This document shows, piece after piece, positions 27,950 to 35,287 of a stretch of DNA of 64,000 nt (positions within the stretch are counted from its first letter, which is position 1; each line of letters opens with the position of its first letter). This DNA is from JAXLQL01 sp046331625 (GTDB lineage Bacteria; Acidobacteriota; Terriglobia; Bryobacterales; Bryobacteraceae). The stretch covers positions 102,452 through 166,451 of the forward strand of contig JAXLQL010000020.1 of assembly GCA_046331625.1 (NCBI GenBank), read 5' to 3'. A program made the position numbers and the translations under genes. The notes below the pieces were generated by a model, which saw nothing but the letters and a program-made list of their open reading frames with translations, had not been told where the DNA came from and searched no databases.

Positions 27950-29436
27950 GGCCGAGCCACCCTCCGCAACGCTTCCACGATCAGTTCCGTGGACTTCTCG
28001 AGCGGCGCGCCCACTTCGAGATCGGCCAGCTTGCGCCGCCCCTCGCGATCGAGCGACGGATCCTTCAGGTACGCGGCGATGTGCTCGGCGAACTGATCCT
28101 TCGTCCGCGCCACGCGCGAGGCTTTCGCTTCCAGCACCGGCTGCAGATGTTCAAAGCAGTAGTAATAATCCCAGTAAGTCTGCCCGAAGTAAGGCGGATC
28201 GGAAATGTCGAACGCGATGTTGACCACCGGCTTGTCTTGGATGCCGAAGTCGAGCGTCATGGTGGAGCCCATGTTCACGTTCATGTCGCAGTGATGCGTC
28301 ACATTCACCAGGAACCGCACATCCTGCGGCGTGGGAAACACAAGTGACCAGTTGGCCGAGCTCGAATGCAGCCACTCCGGCTGCGCCACGATCAACTCCG
28401 GGAAATCCTGCCGGACCTTCAGATAGCGCTTGCCATCGTCCACCGGCGCCGGCCGCAGTATCACCTGCGGATTGCCCGGAATGCGCCCGCTGCGGATCAG
28501 TTCGAGCAACACCCGCAGGTGGCCCGGATCCTCGGGACAAGTGAGCGTATCGCCGCCCGAGTAGCAGATCAGCTTGCGCGCCGGATCGGCGCCGATCTTG
28601 CGGAAGAACTCATCCCGCGACCACAGCAGCGACTTGTCCGAGTAGGGCTCGAACTGCGGAGTCCCCACCACGTGGATCTGCTCGCGCCGCACGTGCGGAT
28701 AGTAGTGGAGCAGTTCGCGCCGCATCAGGTCACTCCACACCAGGAAATGGTCGAACGGAGCAGTGATGCGGCCCTTGCTCGAAAGATTGTCCCAACTGAA
28801 GATGAATGACGCGGTCGGGATCCCCAACTGCTTCGCCGCCAAAACGGCCGGCACGGTTGTGGACGGAATCTGATTGCTCGAAAACAGAACCGACGGGCGG
28901 CGTGCCTCGAACAGCTTGCGGTAGTGCGCCACTTCCGGCAGCCGATCGGCCTCGTGACAATAGACGCCTTCCAGCCGCCGCATCGATTTCGGACTGGCGT
29001 TGAGCCGGCCCAAGAATCGCGACCCGCGCACGAACGCCTGCCACGTTTTCTTGCCCTTCGGAAGCTGGTCGCGCAGCCGCCGCATCGAATGCGTGTCGGC
29101 CCAATACATCTGCGCGTATCCGAGCGCATACTGGAGCGCCAGCGTCATCCGCGGGGGATTGAACGACTGGAGTGGCTGCCACCGGACCCGGTCCATCGCC
29201 TCGCCCAAATGAGCCGTATAGGAAGGAAGCGCCTCGTCGGGCACGCGGTGGAACACATCCACCTCGGCCACATCTGTGGCGCGCTCGAGGAACTTCCCCA
29301 GCACGAAGTTGCGCACGCCCACCCCATCGGGAAGCAGCATCGCGATCCGCATCGTGCCCGCGGACTTGGGTTTGCTCCCGTTCCGGGCCGTTCCTGCGCT
29401 GGTTTCGAGTGTTGCCAGATTAGGCAAGGTGCTCAA
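27946..29436 (-). CDS. Glycosyltransferase-like protein (GT-B-like, unassigned family)
   Basis: A 496-residue protein, first gene of the polysaccharide operon. A TTG start at 29436 is supported by a strong GGAGGAGGAGG site. After a Thr/Ser-rich N-terminal tail the chain begins MRIAMLLPDGVGVRNFVLG. The middle has FSWDNLSSKGRI and HVVGTPQFEPYSDK, and a second Rossmann-like half begins KLICYSGGDTLTCPEDPGHL. The last part (NVTHHCDMNVNMGSTMTLDF) resembles the nucleotide-site region of UDP-sugar epimerase-like and CDP-glycerol-transferase-like GT-B proteins. I cannot assign a CAZy family; an internal start near residue 29 is possible. Confidence 0.65.
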   Translation of the reverse strand: MSTLPNLATLETSAGTARNGSKPKSAGTMRIAMLLPDGVGVRNFVLGKFLERATDVAEVDVFHRVPDEALPSYTAHLGEAMDRVRWQPLQSFNPPRMTLALQYALGYAQMYWADTHSMRRLRDQLPKGKKTWQAFVRGSRFLGRLNASPKSMRRLEGVYCHEADRLPEVAHYRKLFEARRPSVLFSSNQIPSTTVPAVLAAKQLGIPTASFIFSWDNLSSKGRITAPFDHFLVWSDLMRRELLHYYPHVRREQIHVVGTPQFEPYSDKSLLWSRDEFFRKIGADPARKLICYSGGDTLTCPEDPGHLRVLLELIRSGRIPGNPQVILRPAPVDDGKRYLKVRQDFPELIVAQPEWLHSSSANWSLVFPTPQDVRFLVNVTHHCDMNVNMGSTMTLDFGIQDKPVVNIAFDISDPPYFGQTYWDYYYCFEHLQPVLEAKASRVARTKDQFAEHIAAYLKDPSLDREGRRKLADLEVGAPLEKSTELIVEALRRVARP

Positions 29437-29913
29437 TTCGTTCCTCCTCCTCCATTGTTAGCGGACGCGACTGCATGACTCACTAGGCAGCGTTACCTAT
29501 TTGCAGTACCATCCCCGTACTAAAGCCGGGAAGTACCGGACCATTGCCCGGTCGCTGGCCGAGTACCGGCGAGCAAGCGCCGACGGGCAGGCAGAGCCTC
29601 CCGAAAGCGTTCAGGGCTATTGGTGGATGATCCTCCGGGGCATGACGGGCGTCACTGGGGCTGTTCAGTCAGAAGGGTGTGGGGCCTGTTGGCAAGCTCC
29701 CGCCCTTTGGATCCCACAATCGGGGACCGCTACTCCTCATTAAGGAGCCGTGTTTCCAGTTTGATCGGATCCGCCGCCGATGTCAACTGGCTGTTGTAGT
29801 GGGCCTTGCGTCCGAGCCTGCTGCCTGACTCCTGTTGCCTGAGTTGATGGTCTGAGAGCTTCTTGTACTATCCTTCAGTCTCTTCGCCAGCGGGCGAAAA
29901 TTTCAGCCCCAGC

Positions 29914-29964
29914 GTGTGGAGCAGGCGTCAGCCGGCTTCAGGCTGCGCTTGGGACTCGAGTCCC
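29914..29964. repeat. Dispersed palindromic repeat, copy 3 (degenerate, longer first hairpin)
   Basis: GTGTGGAGCAGGCGTCAGCC then GGCTTCAGGCTGCGC and GGGACTCGAGTCCC. The last is a perfect short palindrome. Same order of parts as the other copies. Confidence 0.7.
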
Positions 29965-30025
29965 TCTGTCAAATACCGCAATCCAGCAGAGTTCCCACCT
30001 CGTAACTTCGACTAAGAGGGTTTTT

Positions 30026-30060
30026 GTAGGGCGGGCTTCAACAGCCCGTGGCTAAAGTCG
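30026..30060. repeat. Dispersed palindromic repeat, copy 4 (partial)
   Basis: GTAGGGCGGGCTTCAACAGC continues to CCGTGGCTAAAGTCG. The first hairpin is recognisable; the second is decayed. Confidence 0.55.
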
Positions 30061-30240
30061 CGTGGGCCGCGTTGCGAGCGCCCAGGTCTGGGGATGTCGC
30101 CAGATTCAAGGCGTGGCCAGAGACGCAATGCGGGCCATTTCGAAGGAACCGCAACGAAGCAGATGGCCCCATGCCACCGCAACCCTCTGGACGGCCGGGG
30201 TTTGTGCCCATCATGCTTCGTTGCTCGTCGCTCGAGATGG

Positions 30241-30264
30241 GCAGCGCGGGACTCGAGCCCCGCC
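30241..30264. repeat. Dispersed palindromic repeat, copy 5 (second hairpin only)
   Basis: GCGCGGGACTCGAGCCCCGC keeps only the right-hand hairpin of the family. Confidence 0.6.
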
Positions 30265-30306
30265 TCCGAAACCAGCACCCACTCCTGGACCTTCTACGAA
30301 ACCTCA

Positions 30307-30525
30307 ATGCCAACCGTATCCGGCATCGACACAGCAGTGTCGGTCCACCGGATCGCCGTGTGGCATAACCACGGCCTGATCCCCGTGGAGATCGCGCACA
30401 AGGTCGGCCACATCTCGCTCGTGCAGGTCCACGCAGCGCTTGCTTACTATCACGCCAATCAAGATGAGATCGACGAGGATCACGCGGAGACAGAGGGCAT
30501 CGCCGAGGCGCTCGAGGAGGCCAGG
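30307..30525 (+). pseudogene. DUF433 antitoxin-like relic
   Basis: The frame from the ATG at 30307 reads PTVSGIDTAVSVHRIAVWHN, then GLIPVEIAHKVGHISLVQV and HAALAYYHANQDEIDEDHAE. This is the core of DUF433 (an antitoxin-type helix-turn-helix domain). The first residues of the domain are missing or out of frame upstream. After about residue 73 the frame runs on through a palindromic repeat to 30696 with no family resemblance. No partner toxin gene is visible. I read it as a truncated, probably inactive copy. Confidence 0.6.
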
Positions 30526-30581
30526 TGCATCTCGATGGCCTTGGTCGTGCGCGTCTCGTCGAGCGTTCCGCCAGTGGCGAT

Positions 30582-30625
30582 GCAGCCAGGGCTGCAGGCC
30601 TGCGCGGGACTTCAGTCTCGCTGCC
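30582..30625. repeat. Dispersed palindromic repeat, copy 6
   Basis: GCAGCCAGGGCTGCAGGCC followed by TGCGCGGGACTTCAGTCTCG. Part of the repeat-rich stretch (30526-30833) before ruvB, which holds no gene I can support. Confidence 0.65.
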
Positions 30626-30732
30626 CATACTCCGCGCCCAAGTCCTCCCGCACGCACTTCACGCCCGCCGCCGACGCCCGCTGTCGAGGCCCGTGAAGAC
30701 ATCCCTGTCCCTACATCAACACCTGCCATGCC

Positions 30733-30783
30733 GTGTGGGGCAGGCTTCGGCCGACTTCAGCCTGCGCGGGACTCGAGCCCCGC
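30733..30783. repeat. Dispersed palindromic repeat, copy 7
   Basis: GTGTGGGGCAGGCTTCGGCC, GACTTCAGCCTGC, then GCGGGACTCGAGCCCCGC. It ends 50 bases before the ruvB start. Confidence 0.75.
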
Positions 30784-30833
30784 TATCGAGCGTTGCGCTT
30801 TACTCCAGCCGGTCAGCGATATCCTAGAAAGAC

Positions 30834-31871
30834 ATGCGCGGGAACAGCGTCGTTTCAGCGGCGCCGGTCGAGGACGACAAACAATTCGAAGCTGCATTGC
30901 GGCCCAGCCGCCTCGCCGATTTCACCGGTCAGCCCAAGGTGAAGGAGATTCTCGCCATCGCGATCGAGGCCGCCAAGCGGCGCGGAGAAGCACTCGATCA
31001 CGTACTGCTGCACGGTCCGCCGGGACTCGGCAAAACCACGCTCGCGAGCATCGTGGCGCAGGAGCTCGAGGTCGCGTTCGATCAGACCTCCGGACCCATT
31101 CTGCAGAAGAAACTCGATCTCACCGGCATCCTTTCGAACATCCGCGATCGCCAGGTCTTCTTCATCGACGAAGTGCATCGCCTCATGCCCGATGTGGAAG
31201 AGATGCTGTACTCCGCACTCGAGGACTATCGCGTCGACATCGTGATCGGCGCGGGACCCGGCGCGCGCACGCACTCACTGCCGATCCCGCGCTTCACTTG
31301 CGTTGCGGCAACCACGCGGCAAGGCTTGGTGACGGCGCCGATGCGCGCGCGCTTCGGCATCGTGCTGCGGCTCAATCACTATGACGAAGAGGAGATGACG
31401 AAGATCGTTACCCGGTCAGCGCGTCTGCTCGAAGTCACTATCGAGCCTGAGGGCGCCCGCGAGGTAGCGCGCCGCAGTCGCGGAACACCACGGATCGCGA
31501 ATCGCCTGCTGCGCCGCGTCCGAGACTATGCGCAGGTGCGAGCCGCGGGCCATATCGACATGACGGTGGCGCAATCCGCGCTAGACCTACTCGAAGTCGA
31601 TCGCTTCGGCCTCGACGAAACCGATCGCAAGATCATGCTCACGATCCTCGAGAATTACGGCGGCGGTCCGGTGGGGCTCAACACGATCGCGGCGGCAATC
31701 GACGAGCAGGCGGACACGATCGAGGAGGTCTACGAGCCGTACCTCATCCAGCTCGGATTCCTGGACCGCACGCCGCGCGGGCGTGTGGCGACGGATCGCG
31801 GGTGGGATTACTTCAAGGTTCCGCGCGGCCGCCGGCGCGACTTCGGCCAGGGCACGCTGTTCGACGCATGA
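30834..31871 (+). CDS. ruvB: Holliday junction branch migration helicase RuvB
   Basis: The 345-residue AAA+ motor that drives RuvA-bound Holliday junctions during recombinational repair. Walker A GPPGLGKTTLAS, Walker B FIDEVHR, sensor I ATTRQG, the arginine-finger region MRARFGIVLRL, and the RuvB-specific winged helix at the end (GPVGLNTIAAAI, GFLDRTPRGR). The length is normal. ruvA and ruvC are not adjacent. The stop overlaps the folK start (ATGA). Confidence 0.97.
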   Translation: MRGNSVVSAAPVEDDKQFEAALRPSRLADFTGQPKVKEILAIAIEAAKRRGEALDHVLLHGPPGLGKTTLASIVAQELEVAFDQTSGPILQKKLDLTGILSNIRDRQVFFIDEVHRLMPDVEEMLYSALEDYRVDIVIGAGPGARTHSLPIPRFTCVAATTRQGLVTAPMRARFGIVLRLNHYDEEEMTKIVTRSARLLEVTIEPEGAREVARRSRGTPRIANRLLRRVRDYAQVRAAGHIDMTVAQSALDLLEVDRFGLDETDRKIMLTILENYGGGPVGLNTIAAAIDEQADTIEEVYEPYLIQLGFLDRTPRGRVATDRGWDYFKVPRGRRRDFGQGTLFDA

Positions 31872-32356
31872 AGCGCGTCTACCTCTCGCTCGGTTCGAAC
31901 ATCGGTGAGCGCGGAGCCAATATCGAAGCGGCGCTCGAGAAGCTCGAATCGCCGCGACTGCACATCACGCGGATCTCGCGATGGTATGAAACCGAGCCGC
32001 AGGATATGCGCGATCAGCCGTGGTTTCTAAATATCGTGGCCGAGGCCGAGACGACGCTGTTTCCGCGAATGCTCTTGCGCCGGATGCTCGACGTGGAGCG
32101 CAAGTTGGGGCGGCGGCGGGATCTGAACAAACCGAAAGGTCCGCGCACGATCGACATCGACATTCTGCTGTATGGCAGCGCGGTGGTGAAGGCCCCGGAG
32201 CTCGACATCCCGCACCCGCGCATGGCAGATCGGCGGTTCGTGCTGGCGCCATTGGCGGACCTCGCGCCGGACCTTCGGCATCCGGTGTTGCGGAAGACGG
32301 TGGCGGAACTCTTGCAGGCGGTTCGCGGACAAGAGGTGAAAGTCGTCAGCACGTAG
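31868..32356 (+). CDS. folK: 2-amino-4-hydroxy-6-hydroxymethyldihydropteridine diphosphokinase (HPPK)
   Basis: A 162-residue folate-pathway enzyme that transfers pyrophosphate from ATP to 6-hydroxymethyl-dihydropterin. It opens with YLSLGSNIGERGANIEAAL. The metal site is in GPRTIDIDILLYG (RxxDxDIL), and the end motif is IPHPRMADRRFVLAPLADL. It is coupled to ruvB by a four-base overlap and converges with the winged-helix gene of the unknown cassette. Confidence 0.95.
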   Translation: MKRVYLSLGSNIGERGANIEAALEKLESPRLHITRISRWYETEPQDMRDQPWFLNIVAEAETTLFPRMLLRRMLDVERKLGRRRDLNKPKGPRTIDIDILLYGSAVVKAPELDIPHPRMADRRFVLAPLADLAPDLRHPVLRKTVAELLQAVRGQEVKVVST

Positions 32357-32364
32357 CCCGGCTG

Positions 32365-33777
32365 TCAACGGCGCTTTCCGCCGCGACACAGCAGCAGTTC
32401 GCTGTCGAGCGCCTTTTCGAAGCGCCGCTCCGTGCGCTCTACTTGCCCCGCGGACGAATTGAAGTAGAACGCCACAATGACATGATCATTGGCGAACGCT
32501 TCACCGATCTTCCAGGACTGCTCGGGTGAGAATCCCCACGAGACCAACAGCGATGGAATCGCGAGTGGGCCGATTCCAGGCAGTTGCCATTCTTCCGCCG
32601 CTCCGTAGAGCCAGAGCCGCTCGTAGGGTGTGGCCAAACCCGGCGCCAGGGCCACCGTGCCCGGCCGTTTACCAGGATCGAATAGGCTCGCTTCGCATTG
32701 GCGCCCGAACCCGACCACACCGGCCAGCGGGTCGCGGCTCACGCAACCCACCCGCACGCCCGCGTTGCCGGCGGCAAGCTTCGCGATTTGCGCCGGATCC
32801 CACCGGTCTTTGGCAATCGCCGCGACGGCAACACGTACCGCGGGATCGGGCGGGTACATGGCGACGAGACCCGCGACCGATTCCGTCCAATTCAGGTAGG
32901 CGACTTCCTTGGCGTGCGCCAGATAGGCGAGGTTGGCTGCGTTGAACAAGAGCGTGGGCCGCCTCGATCCCGCACCGCCAGCCGCGAGAACTTGGTCCCA
33001 CAAATCTCGGGCAACGGCGGCCGAGGGGCAAGTCCTCAGCACCGCAGTTCCGAGTGAATATGGCCACTCGTTCCTACCCGCCGGGGCGAATGCAGGAACG
33101 GCGAACGAAAGCGCCTGAACACCCTTGGGCAGCCACAATCGGGCCGCTGCTGCCTGAACCTGCTCAGCGGTGGAGTAGGCGGGACGCAACGCAGCCAGGC
33201 GGCGCCAGAACCACTCGCCGCGCTGGCGCTTTCTCTCGGCCTCGACGAACGATGCAATCCGCCGATCGAGCGAGGAAGCTTGTGACGCAATGGCCCGAAG
33301 CCGCTCTTCGTCTCCGTCTTCCACCATCGCCAGCCTGACTTCCCGCTTGACTCTTCCGGCCAAGCCAACGGCATCCTTCTCCCATGCATCCAGTTCTCCC
33401 TCGATTCCGTTCTCGAGCGCCGGAAGAACCTTCGCCGCTAATTCCTGAAGCAATTGCTCGGCTCGAGGCTGGCGCGGCGATTGCTCCCGCAAGGGATCGA
33501 CACCAGGCGGGAGCAGCGCCAGCAGACGCCGCCGCAAGGCATCGGCTTTCTCCGGATCGGCAGTAACGGAATAGAGCTTCGGAGGGCGGTTCGCGGGCCG
33601 CTTGTCGTCTCGAGCCGCAGCCGCTGAACTCACGCAGCCCTCGTTTTCGAGGTCAGCCAGCGGCCGGTAAACTTGGCTCGGCGCCAAGCCTGAGTCCGCG
33701 CACAGGTCATTGACCGTGAAGCGTTCCAGGCGCAACACGCTCGTCAGAACTCGTACCTGGGTACTGTGTGACGCCAT
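32365..33777 (-). CDS. Winged-helix protein with large C-terminal domain of unknown function
   Basis: A 470-residue protein. Residues about 1-75 form a winged helix: VLTSVLRLERFTVNDLCADS, GLAPSQVYRPLADLENEGCV, and a wing ending KLYSVTADPE. Residues 85-190 are charged and helical, possibly a coiled coil. Residues about 200-470 are a mixed domain with PTLLFNAANLAYLAHAKEVA, VRVAVAAIAKDRWDPAQI and VIVAFYFNSSAGQVERTER; I know no family for it. It is the last gene of a three-gene cassette, and a perfect 22-bp palindrome sits 12 bases before its start, so it may repress itself. Confidence 0.6.
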   Translation of the reverse strand: MASHSTQVRVLTSVLRLERFTVNDLCADSGLAPSQVYRPLADLENEGCVSSAAAARDDKRPANRPPKLYSVTADPEKADALRRRLLALLPPGVDPLREQSPRQPRAEQLLQELAAKVLPALENGIEGELDAWEKDAVGLAGRVKREVRLAMVEDGDEERLRAIASQASSLDRRIASFVEAERKRQRGEWFWRRLAALRPAYSTAEQVQAAAARLWLPKGVQALSFAVPAFAPAGRNEWPYSLGTAVLRTCPSAAVARDLWDQVLAAGGAGSRRPTLLFNAANLAYLAHAKEVAYLNWTESVAGLVAMYPPDPAVRVAVAAIAKDRWDPAQIAKLAAGNAGVRVGCVSRDPLAGVVGFGRQCEASLFDPGKRPGTVALAPGLATPYERLWLYGAAEEWQLPGIGPLAIPSLLVSWGFSPEQSWKIGEAFANDHVIVAFYFNSSAGQVERTERRFEKALDSELLLCRGGKRR

Positions 33778-33789
33778 GGCTTGAACTAC

Positions 33790-33811
33790 TTATCTTCAAT
33801 TTTGAAGATAA
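33790..33811. promoter_or_regulatory. Perfect 22-bp inverted repeat, probable operator
   Basis: Arms TTATCTTCAA (33790-33799) and TTGAAGATAA (33802-33811) are exact inverse complements around TT. The site is AT-rich in GC-rich surroundings and lies inside the 53-base gap before the winged-helix gene. No run of T follows, so a terminator is unlikely. Binding by the adjacent winged-helix protein is inferred. Confidence 0.6.
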
Positions 33812-33830
33812 CGCATTCGGAACGGCGGCG

Positions 33831-34853
33831 TCAATCCGGCAGCGCGCCACTCCGCACCTGCGCCCATGCGAGCAGGCGCGCGTGAACGTCATTGACATCC
33901 ACAGCCTTGCCGCAATCGCCGCATAGGAGCTCATGTGCCTCTGCGGTTCGCCGCTGCTTGGCCAATCCGAAAAGCGCCGACGCCACCAGTTGGTTCTCCT
34001 CGCCGTCCCACCGTTTTGCGTCCCCGAGCCAGTCGAGCAAGAACCGCGCCAAGCACCGGGGGAACTCGCACAGGCGGAGCCACCAATGCGCTTGCCGGCC
34101 TCGCGGCGAATCGGAGGCGGTTGTCGAAACAGCGGCCACGCTCGCCTGATAGGGCCATCGTTCCCGGCCGGCCTCGATGTAGGCCAGCGCCACTTTGAGA
34201 AGGAAGTGTTCCGATAGTACGGACTCCTCGTCGTCCCAAACCGGGAACTGATGCGAGACGTATTCGTGCAGGAACTCGAACTCGAGATTGAGCGCCGACA
34301 TCAGGCTGCCTCTCGCTTCCCCAGCTTGCACCAGAATCGAATCGCCTTCGAACGACACGTCGAGCGGTCCGGAGCCATCGCGGACTCCGAACCGAATCGG
34401 CACCGCCTTTCTCTTTCGCGCGCGCCGCGCCGCGACGTCGCCTCCCCAGTCGGACAAGCAAGTGCGATAGGTGTCGAAGGCTTGGCGGTTCCACCGGTCG
34501 ATAATCGCCGATGCGCTCTCCGCCGTGAGATCACTGGCCGCACCTGCAATCTCGCTGAGTACGGCGCGCACGCTGGAGCCCGCCCCGAAGCGCTCCGCCT
34601 CTGCACGCACTGAGTCCGCTGCGCTTCTCAGATAGGCTTCGGTGGAATGGATCTCGTTCTCAGCCAGCGGCGTGAAGCAACGCTCGTCCAGTTTCGCCAG
34701 CAGATCGAGGGCGTCGTAGCGGTGATCCTCCGATTGCAGGGCCTCGGCCAATTGACCTATTCGGCTGATGAATAGATCGGCGTACAGGACTGACGCCTCG
34801 AACAGTGGGAAGCGGTATCCACCGGCCCGCTGCCCATGCGATGCTTGGCTCAC
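33831..34853 (-). CDS. Conserved-looking protein of unknown function with HEYVSH motif
   Basis: A 340-residue protein with no signal peptide or membrane segment. The N-terminal half is helical. A beta-like middle (VPIRFGVRDGSGPLDVSFEG, DSILVQAG) follows. Then comes NLEFEFLHEYVSHQFPVWDD: H196-E197 and H201 form a HExxxH arrangement, with acidic residues at 207-210 and a further E215-H216. This might be a metal site, but the spacing is not classic HExxH. The C-terminus has C311-x2-C314. Its start overlaps the stop of the small upstream gene (ATGA), so they are translationally coupled. Function not recognised. Confidence 0.55.
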   Translation of the reverse strand: MSQASHGQRAGGYRFPLFEASVLYADLFISRIGQLAEALQSEDHRYDALDLLAKLDERCFTPLAENEIHSTEAYLRSAADSVRAEAERFGAGSSVRAVLSEIAGAASDLTAESASAIIDRWNRQAFDTYRTCLSDWGGDVAARRARKRKAVPIRFGVRDGSGPLDVSFEGDSILVQAGEARGSLMSALNLEFEFLHEYVSHQFPVWDDEESVLSEHFLLKVALAYIEAGRERWPYQASVAAVSTTASDSPRGRQAHWWLRLCEFPRCLARFLLDWLGDAKRWDGEENQLVASALFGLAKQRRTAEAHELLCGDCGKAVDVNDVHARLLAWAQVRSGALPD

Positions 34854-35275
34854 GCACGCCGCTTCGCTTGCTTCTTCTTGGCTGATGCCTTCTTCGCGGC
34901 GGCCTTCTTCTTGGCTGGCGGTTTGGCTCCCACGCCGAGGAACTGCTTGGCCTTGGCCTGCATGTCCGGAAAGCGATTGGTCACGTAGGTAAGCGACTCG
35001 CGTACGAAGAACGCGACCGCGCCCGTCTTGATTCCGGAAATCACTTCCGGCTTGTGGATGAACTCGACAATGATGGCGAGCACATCGGGCGTGGCCGGAA
35101 AGCCTTCCTTGCGGCGCACTGCAACTCGGGTGTTCGGGTACTTGGTCGAAACGGTGTTCGCCAGTTCGGCCGAACTCTTCCTCAGAGCGGCGACTGCTTT
35201 CGAAACGGGTATGTTCGGGTCAAGCGAACGCAGCTCGATTTCGACGCGGATCGGCGAGGCAACCGTCGAAGGCAT
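34850..35275 (-). CDS. Small protein of unknown function with Lys/Ala-rich tail
   Basis: A 141-residue protein, first gene of the three-gene cassette. It begins with a strand-like IRVEIELRSLDPNI and a helix KAVAALRKSSAELANTV. A second strand (TRVAVRRKE) and a hydrophobic stretch (DVLAIIVEFIHKPEVISGI, then KTGAVAFFV) follow. The last 25 residues are almost only K, A and R, a nucleic-acid-binding-like tail. The layout vaguely recalls small constant components of bacterial conflict systems, but I cannot assign it. A GGGGG ribosome site precedes the ATG. It starts 12 bases after the receptor stop. Confidence 0.5.
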   Translation of the reverse strand: MPSTVASPIRVEIELRSLDPNIPVSKAVAALRKSSAELANTVSTKYPNTRVAVRRKEGFPATPDVLAIIVEFIHKPEVISGIKTGAVAFFVRESLTYVTNRFPDMQAKAKQFLGVGAKPPAKKKAAAKKASAKKKQAKRRA

Positions 35276-35287
35276 CCCCCGACTGTA

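Larger units (their letters stand above)
29437..30306. other. Gene-poor, repeat-rich region upstream of the polysaccharide operon
   Basis: About 870 bases without a gene I can support. It includes the promoter side of the polysaccharide operon, three palindromic repeats (listed separately), and a possible coding relic on the minus strand at about 29740-29865 (YKKLSDHQLRQQ to LETRLLNEE, ending in a stop) that I could not match to a family. Confidence 0.5.

Noticed and set aside
29501..29743. An 80-codon plus-strand frame upstream of the polysaccharide operon
   Set aside because: Begins HPRTKAGKYRTIARSLAEYR, faintly like a transposase start, but no motif follows and no terminal repeats are seen.
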